Assembly: GCA_000727475.1 (NCBI GenBank)
Contig: KL647323.1
Coordinates: forward strand, 386,659-450,658
Direction: 5' to 3'
From: Sarcocystis neurona
Taxonomy: Eukaryota > Apicomplexa > Conoidasida > Eucoccidiorida > Sarcocystidae
Length of the DNA stretch: 64,000 nucleotides
Shown here: positions 36,801 through 46,668 of the stretch, in pieces
Layout of the letters: every line of letters starts with the position of its first letter
Position numbering within the stretch: position 1 is the stretch's first letter
The notes under the pieces: generated by a model
What the model was told of the DNA's origin: nothing
Seen by the model: the letters and a program-made list of their open reading frames with translations, nothing else
Database searches by the model: none
Translations under genes and position numbers: made by a program

Positions 36801-38784
36801 GCGCGTCTGCTGCTGCTGCTGCTGCAATCTCGCCCCCGCGCGCGTAGTTGTCTCATGTACCCTCTTGCACCCCATGACATTTAGCTACATGCATATATAT
36901 ATATATGTATGCATATGTATGTGTTCGTGCACGTCTTTCGATCTGATTTTCGTGTGTGCGTGTGTGTACCCACTTGTATGTAGGGACACGAATGTGTCAT
37001 CCTGTTGCACATACACATATATATATATATATATATGTGTATTCTTATAGAGGTGGATATAAGTGTCTAGATCTATAGTGTGTAGATATATCTGTACTGG
37101 TGTACAGGTGGATATAAATTTTTAGATATATCGTGTGTACAAGTGTGTATTTGTCAGTAGGTGGATATAAATATACAGATATATAGGATGTACATACGTG
37201 TGTTAGTATGTAGGTGGATATAGATGTATAGATATATAGGAAGTATATATGTATAGATAGGAGAAGGACACAGACGTTCTGGCTGTCTGGGCCGCGTGAA
37301 TAGTTCCTCTGCGTGCGCGTTGCTTCTCCTGTGTAGACACTGGCCACGAGTCTGCTCACATATAGGTGTGTGTGTACGTGTGTGCGTGCTGGCGCTGTGC
37401 ACGACTTCTTCCCCCCAGTCTCGCCCCTGTTGCTCTACTAGCAGAAACTTCTTATATTGCCAGATGTGGTGATACACGCAGTCCCACACCGCTGACGTCT
37501 TCCCGTCCCTTCACGCTGCTTATCACGAGCAGCCATACGCGTAGTAGTAGTAGTAGCAGTAGTAGTACTCCATCTTGGAGTAACTGTCGAGAGTAATAGC
37601 AGTACTAATTGTTGCAGGATGTGTAGAAGAGTAGGTAAAAAGTGGTCAAAGCAATGGTAGTTGTTGCGGTACGTGTAGAAGAGTAGTTATTAAGTAGTCA
37701 AAGCAATAGTCATTGTTGCAGTACGTGCAGGAGAGTAATTCAAAGTTGTCAAAGCAATAGTAGTAGTAGGAGTGCTTGGTCTAGAAGGGGACAACACGAG
37801 GACATTATTAGTAGTAACAGTAGTAGTAGTAGCAGGAGGAGTAGTATTAATGGCAGGAGTAGTAGTAGTGGCAGTAGTAATAGTGCTACGTCCAGCGGGA
37901 GCACAACAGGAGGATATTAATTGTAGAGACAGTACACTAGTAGTAGTAGCAGTGTAGCAGCAGGGCAGTAGTAGTAGCATTAGTAATAGTAGCAGCCCAG
38001 GGGTTGTGTAGTAGTGGTAATGCTAGTAGTGGTGGTAGCAGGAGGAGGAGGAGTATAGTAGTTGTTGTAATTGTATGTAGATGTATATATACAGGTGGTC
38101 TTAGTAGTTTGTTGAAGTCGTAGTAGTATTATAGTAGTCCTAGTAGCAGTAGCTGTACGGGAAGGAGAAGACTTGGGGCCGGGGGACTGCTGGTGAATGG
38201 CAGGAACTGCGTCCTAGAAGTGACACTACTCGTGGGACTTGCGCGCGCTGTGCTGCGTCTGCTGGTGCCTGCGGCGCTGCTGCTCTGCCTGTTGGTGGTG
38301 CTGCTAGATGTACAAAGGCGGGGTGCAGTGGCTGCAGAGACACCTTTCCTACCACCCCGTTTCGCGCCTTTCGACTGTTCAGCTACGCACGAGCACACAG
38401 AAGCGAGTCTCTGCACGTCAACACATACATATATTTGTGTATATTTACTTATATACATAGAGTTGTGTATGTGTAGATGTCTGTGTCAGAGTTTCTGTGT
38501 GCGCGTGCAGATATACGTAGCTACGTCTCCGTGCATACGCGTATATATGTGTGTGTCTGTACGGTCTGTGTGTGTGTTGTCTCGGACATTTTTTTCCAGC
38601 GGGATTGCGCGGCCCTTCTATTTTTTCCGCAGAAACAGCAACAGCAGCAGTGACGCCACTACGCCTCGTGCAGACATTCGGAGCTTCCCACGTGGCATTT
38701 CGATCCTGCGTCTTCACGCCGGAGAATTTGCTTGTTTGTCTCGGCGTTTCAACTCTGGGCAGTGACACCTTTCTCTCCCTCTAG
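21894..38784 (+). CDS. TAF5: TAF5-like TFIID subunit (NTD2 plus WD40 propeller)
   Basis: TAF5 is a scaffold of TFIID, binding TAF histone-fold pairs in the nucleus. Nine exons join with every phase agreeing: 21894-23532, 25259-25412, 26536-27064, 28523-28660, 30929-31093, 32303-33213, 33829-34535, 35420-35596, 38633-38784 (1,523 aa). Residues 1-495 are poly-Ala/Ser/Gln-rich. NTD2 starts at YEQVYNRYVVWVLSCAED and runs through exons 2 and 3 (AWQLLSRC, SAYQLLRSRLLETRSLLLEV) to PVFWGLPRQF, matching the FFGLL segment of human TAF5. WD repeats: exon 5 (MIALGGEGEILLWNL), exon 6 (ILLSGGVDGVVRLW), exons 6-7 (HYFASGSSDGFARLW), exon 7 (LLLTAAADACVRLFDLR), exons 7-8 (SPNGKLVAVSGEEGSICVYD), exon 8 (LLAAACKDGTVSLFD). 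Exon 9 gives the C-terminal strand (VFTPENLLVCLG). Large low-complexity insertions sit after WD2 and WD4. ATG 21894 has A at -3; 21864 is in frame and possible. The LisH domain was not seen. Confidence 0.88.
21930..23390 (+). repeat. CAG/GCA triplet-rich coding region of TAF5 exon 1
   Basis: Interrupted CAG, GCA and AGC runs encode poly-Ala and poly-Ser, with the clearest pure runs near 22450-22475 and 23225-23370. The same DNA produces long spurious frames (poly-Leu, poly-Cys) on the other strand. Confidence 0.9.
23531..23538 (+). other. Probable GC-type splice donor (AAG|GCAAGC)
   Basis: Exon 1 of the TAF5-like gene must end just after the codons for GEPLK, because the next conserved NTD2 residues are at 25259. 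No GT is available there; AG|GCAAGC fits the known GC-AG intron consensus. Phase 1 then matches the acceptor after TGTGCTTCGCAG, giving K-A-W-Q-LL, which keeps the helix in register. Confidence 0.7.
24200..24770. repeat. Intronic TA/TG tracts and diverged 155-bp tandem duplication
   Basis: Inside intron 1 of the TAF5-like gene. A TATATA run at 24200-24250 is followed by two related blocks: each goes from a CACATGT/GCACATA motif through a TATATAT tract, then TTTA(G/C)ACAGCTT, and ends in a CGTCCACG or GTCCACGC motif (about 24430-24585 and 24590-24745). Confidence 0.65.
26131..26158. repeat. (CA)n microsatellite
   Basis: A near-perfect CA run in intron 2 of the TAF5-like gene. Confidence 0.9.
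27165..27196. repeat. (TA)n microsatellite
   Basis: Perfect TA repeat at the start of intron 3 of the TAF5-like gene; the surrounding 500 bases are alternating TATG/TACA sequence. Confidence 0.9.
29606..30020. repeat. About 145-bp tandem repeat, three diverged copies
   Basis: In intron 4 of the TAF5-like gene. Copies begin near 29606, 29756 and 29897. Each has a CAGGAAGA-like start, then GCC(A)A..TATA..CTTT, a (TA)n run, a TGTGTTTGTGT stretch and ACACACG. They are clearly related but differ by indels. Confidence 0.75.
30470..30600. repeat. CTG-rich intronic tract
   Basis: A block of interrupted CTG triplets in intron 4 of the TAF5-like gene, opposite in strand sense to the CAG runs of the exons. 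Further CTG blocks continue towards the acceptor at 30928. Confidence 0.85.
32220..32302. repeat. CTG-based tandem repeat abutting a splice acceptor
   Basis: Three copies of a unit of the form (A)CTGCTGCTGCTGTGTGGGG end in the GGGGGCAG acceptor of exon 6 of the TAF5-like gene at 32302. The CTG run stands where a polypyrimidine tract would be. Confidence 0.8.
35822..36485. repeat. Long alternating purine-pyrimidine ACATAC/ACGTAC tract
   Basis: In intron 8 of the TAF5-like gene. The DNA alternates purine and pyrimidine almost without break, with one uninterrupted stretch from about 36208 to 36382. It contains three exact head-to-tail 28-bp units at 36235-36262, 36263-36290 and 36291-36318. Frames of 60-290 codons on both strands here (Tyr/Thr/His/Ile only) are artefacts of the repeat. 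Confidence 0.9.
37051..37255. repeat. 53-55-bp minisatellite, four units
   Basis: Units start with AGGTGGATATA at 37051, 37106, 37159 and 37212 and continue with (T)AGATATAT motifs. Located in intron 8 of the TAF5-like gene. Confidence 0.85.
37540..38055. repeat. AGT/TAG trinucleotide region with 52-bp units
   Basis: Interrupted AGT triplets fill much of this part of intron 8 of the TAF5-like gene. Embedded are three units of about 52 bp beginning GTTGC(A/G)G at 37611, 37663 and 37715, each with AGAAGAGTA- or AGGAGAGTA- and GTCAAAGCAAT. Confidence 0.85.
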
Positions 38785-41733
38785 GAGCAGGTGCACGAAG
38801 TTGAAGAGAGTGCGTGTCTGTGTCTACTTTAACGTGTGTGTGGACTATTCCTACTCGGGTCTTTAGGTGACCGCGAATTTACTGGACATTTTCTATCATA
38901 CTACCACATGCGCACTTGTAGAGAAGCTGTAGATATATGCCTGCGAACTTCTCCTTTGCATTTTTCAAGGTTCTCTTTTTCGGGCGTGTTTGCTGGTCGA
39001 CTTACATACGCGTGTGTGCGTGCAAACGCGTATGGCTTTTCTGCGGTTCTCGTAATATAGACAAACACGCGCACACGTGCGTTCGTTTGTGTATTCTGTA
39101 TTCTTATTCCGAATTGCCTGTCACTTTTCCGCTCTGAACTGTTGTCCGAGAGATGATCTGCGAATCAGGTACTCTCATAGAAGAATTGCACTTTTTGCTG
39201 TGCCCGCCTCTCTTCCCGCGTAGAGGCGAAAAAGCGCCGTTTTGCCTGCATCCCACCTTTTTCCCTCTTCCAAGAAGTCCTTGCCAGCGACTCGACGTCG
39301 CGGACCGATCAATGAACAAAGATATTGTCTGCAAGGAGCTCTAGGTGTGTAGAGATGTTTGGCTACATGTACGAGTGGACTTACGTGTGTCTCCGTATAT
39401 ATATATATATATATATATCTCTGTGTGTGTGTGTGTGTGCGTAAGTAAATGTGTGTCTGCGAATGCGTAGGTAGCCGTATACATACGTGCGGATATATGT
39501 CAAGCCTAGTCAAATCATTTGCCTCATCACAGGGACATGCTCCACAGGCACACACCAAAGGGGTGACGTAAGTTGGTGTGAATGAGGCGAGGTGTACCAC
39601 CGGTTCTTTTTTGCGCGTGAGCAAGTGTACGTACAGTGCCTTGATTGTCCTTTGCGTAGGGGAGAGCAGTTTGGGGGGTGGTTGTTAAGTGTACGTACAC
39701 CCCAACAAAGCGCTCCTTTTGCGGCCGTTTTCACATTCGACATGCAGGCCTTAGTGCAGCTCCCGCAGACTGCTAGCGAAGAAAAAACTTTTTTTTCGGT
39801 GTCTCAGTATTCTGTGTCTTGGTCACTCTCACAGTGAGGCCGAAGATTGTCGACTGCGGATACAAATCTCCTGCAACGTAACAACAAAGCGATAGTATGG
39901 ATGGGCACATATACATTTGAGTTAAAAAGACGTTCTCGGGCAACGTGACCACCAAATTGTGCTCCACTGCGGCGGAAGACCTCCATCTATTCCTCACAGC
40001 TGCAGTGTCGCTTTGTCTAGAGGAAGCACGGGGCCACAGCCTCGTGCTGCGGTTGTACCAGCTCCTGTCGCTGCTGTTGCTGTAAACTTTCTTTGCTTTG
40101 CGAACAACGTGTACCTTTCTCTAAGAAACACTCTCTATATTTTCTCCTCTCGCGATTTTGCTCTGCAGGGAGTCAAAATGTATTCATACACGGACGTGCG
40201 TATGTACACCTACACGCGTATGCTCAGGTGTGTCGAAGCGTCCTGTGCTCGATAGGATTGGCTAAGTATGGCAACGCACGGAGAAATGCAAAAAATTACA
40301 GATACATGTATATGTTACGGTATACGCAACAGAGCACCTTTAAAGCTTTTACATACACTGTTGAATTCGACACGTACTCAAAGAGCTGTAAGTCTGCCAT
40401 CTGAAATATTACAGGTGGGTAGACTTGCACACCCGTACGGCGTCCACCTTTTTTTTTCGACAGATGCGGAGAAACAAGTATTTACTAATATTCGTACAGG
40501 TACACGTAGCCGCTCGTTATCGTCTTTTTCCATGAAGTACATCAGTATTTGCTGACGCGGTAATAAACGAGGGAAAATAGTCGCGTCTTGTGTCGGCTGC
40601 GTGCGATTCTCGTGAAAGCGAACAGACAAGTGGAATGACAGAAAAGACGGCGTGGCAAGTACCAGCAGCTACAGAAGCTTCTCGAGGCCTAGGAGAAGAT
40701 GACAATCACGCAGGAAGAAACAGCACGCAGTGGCCACTGCACTGCATACAAACGCCTGGGTGCCCATGACAAGGACATTTCCCCGTGGGTCTGCATTCTC
40801 ACGCGCGCGTCATATGCATATATGTAAGTATAGTCTCACGCTCTCAAAGGAGAACGCATGCCGCGTCCTTACGTATAGGCGTCCCTCAGATTTGCGTGCA
40901 TATACACCTGTGTATCCACTTGGCAGGACGTGTACATACTCCTGGGCACCGCTTGGAAGCACACAGGGAAAAGTAACGGCGCTGGTCTTGGAGCGCCCGT
41001 CTGCTCATCCGTGGTGGTCATCCACAGGCAAACTAGTGGAGAGACAGCCAAGACGAGAGTCACAACATTGAGAATAACCAACTACACTCAGCGCCTCTGC
41101 ATTTCCAAAGTCTTTGCATTCTGCGGTGTCGGTCGTTGCTGAACACCACACAGTCATCTCTTCGGCGGGACAACTCCACTCCCGTACTCACACCGGCATG
41201 AATAAAGAAGCGCCCAAGGCATCTGTGTGTGCCATTGTCCACGCTGTGTAGTGCAGTGTGTATACAAGTGCACAACAGGGATGAGCGGCCCACGCTCTAG
41301 CATACCTAGGAGTGTAAATGTTTCACTTGCTTTGAAGATGTGTACATCCCTACACATGATGATTACACATACGGTTAAATTTCCCCACGGCCGCGTACTT
41401 TGACCGGAGGCTCCAACGTTACTTGCTCCGGAGTACGTTAAAGGGTACTCGCGTACCCACATAGGAATACGTACATCTGTGGAGCAGCGAAACGAATGCA
41501 GACGAATACGCATACACACCTGAATATCATACGGAAATATACCATGTAAACAGCAGCTTCTGTTCCTCGTACGTAACGGCGCTACGCCACGTTCGTTCAC
41601 CACTTCCCTTCGAAAGGTGAAGTTCTATTTCTTCTAAACGAGCGTTTTTTTCCCACGTGTAAGCCACGAGAGCACGTCAACGACTTTTCTATGGCTCGCA
41701 ACTGAGGAAAGGGAAAAAACCAGAGGAATACCT
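38785..41733. other. Intergenic between convergent TAF5-like and TIM14 genes
   Basis: Three acceptor-like sites on the plus strand (near 39836, 40000 and 40169) and an ATG-less frame from about 39919 to 40083 with helical, varied composition (for example AEDLHLFLTAAVSLCLEEA) suggest either a missed short gene or long 3' untranslated sequence. I recognised no family, and the parts could not be joined in phase with confidence. The two flanking genes converge here, so both 3' ends lie in this stretch. Confidence 0.4.
39397..39440. repeat. (TA)n followed by (TG)n
   Basis: Pure TA repeat at 39397-39419 followed directly by a TG repeat at 39422-39439. Confidence 0.9.
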
Positions 41734-44442
41734 CTACGGCTTCAACAGCTTGTCCTTTGCTTCGTTCACCTTCGTCGCCACGTACGTGGAGCCTGCAGCA
41801 CGCCACAGAAGTTCATCATACCAGTCTCATGGGTGCACAGGGTTATTGACTTTCTTCGTTTCCACACGTACATCTCTGTATACCGACGCCTTCCCCCGAA
41901 AAGGACACTCCGCTTGCACGTACAACGTGTTTTTCCACACGAGTTTCATTCACTTGTGACCCGCATACGTCTGTCGTGTGGGAGGACGGCTGTCGTTGAC
42001 GTTCTTATCTCGTGCGGATGTACACTTCCGCACTTGTCTGATCCTTGGTGTTTAGAAGTGTCCTGGTCGTCCAGACCAGTCGCGTGCAAAACTTGCTACT
42101 GTGTTCAGCTGCAGCCGATTATCACACCGACACGTGCTGTTCAAAGATCGCACAGGCAAAACTCACGTCAGCTGTCCACGGAGTGTACATAGCCAGCAGA
42201 AACAGTCGCCTGTTCTGAATGAACCGGCAAACGTTACAGACACAGAGGACGTCTCTGCACTCTACGGTGAACGAAGTGACTCACACAGGACCATGCGGCA
42301 ACATATATACATATATATATACATACATCCGCTCTCCTGTGTACGCGATGGAGACGACTTCCAGACACACGCTTACACCTTCCAGCAACACCGTCCCCGC
42401 GAGACGCAGTGCAGGAGAGTCACCTATTCCACCGAAGGGTACAACAGTGCAAACATACAATACGTAGAGAGGGAAAGTTGAATATGAGAGAGTGATCAAC
42501 AATGTCAGAAATCAGAGCGACAATCCGAGCAGGCATAAATAAGACAGTCCCACCACTGGAATATGGTGACACGGGAAGACAGAAAGTGTGTCATCTTTTG
42601 CATGCTAATACGACAGGTGTACCCCGGTCATTTTTACTCGCTGACACGCGTCTGGCCACAACGACGCTGAAGTATCGGCAAGAATGTATCCCTCGTTTTA
42701 TCCACCTACGTGCGGTCGAATGCGGCGACTGCACCGTTCACTCAGTGTGTTCATGTAAAACCATTTTTCACTCTTCTCAGCCAGTGAATCCCGAAAGGCA
42801 ACTCCGCACAGATACTTGATAATTTCTACAGGACTGTCTGGCTCTGACCATCACTGTCGTCTCAGAATGACACATAACGATGTTGTAACGCAATGAAAAT
42901 ATCGGGCGCCTGGGTTCCTTCCCACAAAACTCCTACGTACGCGGAGTGTGCCAAAGACTAATGCTGTACTGGTGAAAGAGCAGGCTCTCGAAGTAAGACT
43001 TATCGCACCTCCGTTGTCAGGATGATTGCGCAGCATCAGCTGCTTGTGCGTCTGAAGAACCTTTTCTTTGCTCGCTGTCGGCCTGCGGCGGAACGGCAGT
43101 GTCACGTCCACACGCAGCAGAGACAGCAGCAGTAACGTTCCAGGAACGGCGGCAGCAGCGGCAGCCACACACACGGAGCAGCACAGGCACTACACCAAGC
43201 AAAAAAACCACACGCGACTGGAGTGTTGTTGCGTTTTTTGCTTCTCAAAAAAATGCACGAGCGTCAACGAACAGAAAGTTCGGAAACCCCGCGCGCAGCC
43301 TACAGGTGCAAACGACGTGGACGCGCAGCCCGCTCTCGTCACCGAGAACACTCACCAGCTAAAGCACTAAGAAACGGTCTGTGTCTAACGCGCAGAAATG
43401 GCGTGCATACCGAAGCCGACGAGGAGAAAAGTTTTCAATGCGACACTGAACCGACCCCAAAAAAAGTCCTCATCCGGCGTTTCACTGCCACCGGGCACGT
43501 GCAAAAGAAAGCACGTTCCCTTCTTCCGGACGGACGCTACCACATCTACTATTACCACACGTGTGACCTCCCATATGCAGATACATTCCACCAAGACATG
43601 TGACCATCCCGTCAGACGTTCTCTTTTGCGTGTTCAACTGTGTGACAAGTGAGACTGCCCAGTTTGCACTTTCGTTCTAAGCATTATCCATCCGCAGATA
43701 CATAATAGTAAACATTTCTGATACGGCACCCGCTGTTGCAGAAACACCACAGGAAGACATTTCTGATACGGGTACCCGTCGCCGCGCAGGTCAGCACACG
43801 CCAGGAACAACGCACCCTTCTCCGTCTCTCCTCTTGGCCACCGCGGTCACCTTCACTTTTGTCATTCGATCCTACTGACTACCCAGCTCGTGGATATATA
43901 AACGTTAGACTACAAAGACGTCAGTGTACGTGGCCACATACGCAGCTATACCGATCACTGTGTGGTAGGTGTATGCCTTGTGCAACACAGTGCACATGAA
44001 CGCAAAGAAACACGTGTGTCGTCACCGGTAGAATTCTCTGCCGCACTTACGAAAGGCGTAATATTTGATACGCTTCTGCCTTTGACATTGGATTCTCGAA
44101 GCCGCGCAGATCTCTTGTCATGAGACGCCACTTCACCGTCCAAGAAGTAAGTTTCTCCGTCCACCGCCGCAAGACTACATCTTGCATATCTTCCACGTTC
44201 GGTGTCTGTTGCCCGCTGTCACTGGTGCTAGCGCTGGTATCTTGACAGCTGCTTGTGGAAGACGAAGAAGCCGAATAAGAAGAAGAAGGAGACGCGGTGC
44301 GGGTGGCTGGACGCGAGCCCCGTGCCGCACGGCATACGGCCTGCTGCTGCTGCTGTTGTAGTGCATGTTGCGCTGCCAAACGAAGCCCTCGACGCACGGC
44401 GAACGCAGCGCCTCCAACGAAAAGACAAAACAGTGGCCACAT
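41734..44442 (-). CDS. TIM14: Pam18/TIM14 mitochondrial import J-protein (DNAJC19-like)
   Basis: TIM14 sits in the mitochondrial inner membrane and uses its J-domain to stimulate the Hsp70 motor of the TIM23 import channel. Exons: 44442-44051, 43082-43009, 41792-41734; 525 nt, 174 aa. Donors are GTAAGT and GTGCGA; acceptors CCGCCGCAG and TGCTGCAG; phases 2 and 1 agree. Residues 1-16 form a hydrophobic segment followed by Arg-Arg (MWPLFCLFVGGAAFAVRR), as in DNAJC15/19. A Gln run and a Ser/Thr-rich linker follow, then FENPMSKAEAYQILRLSPTA, equivalent to the FEPKMTKREAALIL region of the family. The catalytic HPD is at residues 151-153 within LRNHPDNGG, and the protein ends with TYVATKVNEAKDKLLKP. 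At 174 aa it is longer than the usual 110-120 because of the linker. No single frame shows this gene: the last two exons are 74 and 59 nt. A C/T-rich leader lies upstream on the minus strand. Confidence 0.93.
43712..43778. repeat. 45-bp spaced direct repeat
   Basis: ACATTTCTGATACGG occurs at 43712 and again at 43757, followed by CACCCG and GTACCCG. It lies inside intron 1 of the TIM14 gene. Confidence 0.8.
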
Positions 44443-45999
44443 AGGGCAGCGAGGAGGGAAGCACTACAGAACCGGAGATAGAAGAGAGGAAAAGCCGGCG
44501 CGCGACTCGTCTGCAAGATGCTTGTATGATACACAGGGCAGAAGACTCTACACAGAGCAAAGACGAAGAAGAAGAAGAAGAGGGAGAGGCACAAGGGAAC
44601 AGTCAGGAAAAAGACGGTGGACGGCAGAGGTGAAAGAAACGGAAGATGGCGAGACAGCAGATCACGAGGTAGACAAACAGGAAAATTAATGCGCATGCGG
44701 AGCACAGGCATAGCCGAGGGGAGACAGCACCAGAAGAGAGCATACACGCAGGGAAAGAGAAGGCGGAAGAAAAAAGAAACGCAAGTGCGGGAGGTTGAAA
44801 TTGGAAGTGCAGAAGGGAAGTACTATTCAACCAGATAGGCGTACACACTGCAAAGACAACAAGTCTATCCGTCGGCCTGGAAGCCGCAGAAGAAGACGGA
44901 AAGAAGGCCTCTTTCAGGAGGAAAAAAAGAAAGAGACGGACAGGAAACGGAAGTAACATGCAGCATTAGCCTGCGCAAGGCGAGCTAACATTGCTCCCAG
45001 TGCACCTGACACAACACATCTCGCACGAATAACCCGCTGGGTTCAAAAAGTGGCAGCCTGAAGAGAAAAGCGCCGGCTACCCAGAGAGAAGGGGACCCGC
45101 AGTGCATAAATCTGACGCCCAAGTGTGTATACTCCGGGAAGCATCCGTAACTCTCGAAAGTGGAACAAGCAAACAAAAGTCAAAATCGTATACAACGGGG
45201 GGGGTCGAAGGAATCCGCTTTATTACAGAGAAAGTTCGGATATCATACCTAAAGTACGGATGTGCTGCCTCGACCAGCGTTGTCTGAAGAAAGTGCGGAG
45301 GTGTACGTACACCGCATACGTCGATGAATGATCAGTGTCCACCTGGAAAATAAGGTTCTGCCTTTAGTGACGAAATGGAGAGAACATTCAGGTTAAGCGG
45401 ACGTCCCCTTTATATGTCGCCAGAGCGTGAGGAGGCGTCTGAAAAGCTGCCTGCTCTGCTAAAAACTTCCCTCATCCTGCATTGTCTAGGACTGGTAGGA
45501 CAATAACGACAGGATGAGCCAAAAGAACACGGAATACGGGGAAAATTTGGGTACGCAGAGTACACTGTGCCAGAGCTTCTGGTAATGCACAAGGAGATAC
45601 TGGAAGAACGTAGTAACGGAGCTAAAGCCGATACGGGGTGGACCTCTAGAGAAGACAAACTGTGAAAAAAGAGATCTTGCGTGAAGAAAAGTGCGTCTCT
45701 AACCCGGAAAAAGCAAGATAAGGGGGAGGGAACGAGCGGATACTACTGTACGCTCTCCATGTTGTGCAACGCATGACCCTGTCTTGACAAGAAAAGAAGT
45801 GTAAATCGTCGTGGGCCAAGTGGGCGAAATATCCGAGCAGAACGGAAAACGGAATGATTGCCCACGGCCACGGACATTGCGCCGTCCAGGCTGCACTCAG
45901 TCGAGGCTAACACAGGAGGTCGGAAATAATGTAGATCTTTAACACAGGGTTCGACAGCCGTGTCGATGGAGATAATGCATGCCGGATGACGATCGCGAT

Positions 46000-46024
46000 T
46001 GTCAGCTCTCAGAAAGAGCTGACA
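46000..46024. repeat. Perfect 10-bp inverted repeat, 5-nt loop
   Basis: TGTCAGCTCT (46000-46009) and AGAGCTGACA (46015-46024) flank CAGAA. Intergenic hairpin of unknown role. Confidence 0.8.
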
Positions 46025-46352
46025 TGCATGTACTGCGACTGCACGTTCGAAAAAAAAGGAAGAAAGCGGGAGTTTCCGCGGTGAAACAACGTACGCAAAA
46101 CATTAGACACAACGTACGAGTGGGCATACTGTCAGATGTAAAAAATAGCGAGGCATGAATTCCTCGACGCGAGTCACTCCTGGTAGTCTCAGTATTAATA
46201 TTGAGGGCCGTGGGACGCAATTAGAGCAGAAAGAAATTTAAAGCACAATTCGAGCGCCGTGACTTCTACGCGGAACCAACCGATTCGGCGTTTGTCGTCG
46301 TCCATGTCACATGCACAAGTCCGGGAAGACACCAGTGGGGGTTCTGCTCTGA

Positions 46353-46442
46353 GAGTTGGCAGCTGCTGATACATGCAAGTTTAAGCTTCTGTTTGCTGAG
46401 TTGGCAGCTGCTGATACATGCAGCGTTAGCTTTGTGTCTGCT
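46353..46442. repeat. 45-bp tandem duplication
   Basis: Two head-to-tail copies, 46353-46397 and 46398-46442. The first 25 bases of each are identical (starting GAGTTGGCAGCTGCTGA), while the second halves have diverged. Confidence 0.88.
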
Positions 46443-46668
46443 GAGGTACTTTCAAGCCACTCCGCTTGTGTCCGCGTACTTCCACTCTACGTCATCCTAC
46501 GCGCATTTTCCGTAAATAAGCATACGACAATTATAAGCATGCAGATACGCATATACACCAGAAAGAAGCCCAGGAAGAAATCTGAACACAAACCGGACGA
46601 ACCGCTCTTGTTTACAGGGTAGCCCTAGTTAGTACGCTTACATCTGACCTACATATATATTTTCTCAC

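Larger units (their letters stand above)
44443..46668. other. Upstream region of TIM14; no confident gene
   Basis: The first 500 bases are purine-rich on the plus strand (C/T-rich on the minus), typical of a leader or promoter of the minus-strand TIM14 gene. From 45000 onward there are short frames on both strands without recognisable motifs. Confidence 0.45.

Noticed and set aside
36554..36847. Plus frame considered as a further WD exon of the TAF5-like gene
   Set aside because: It has no WD pattern, and exon 8 joins exon 9 directly in phase, giving a continuous match to the TAF5 C-terminus.
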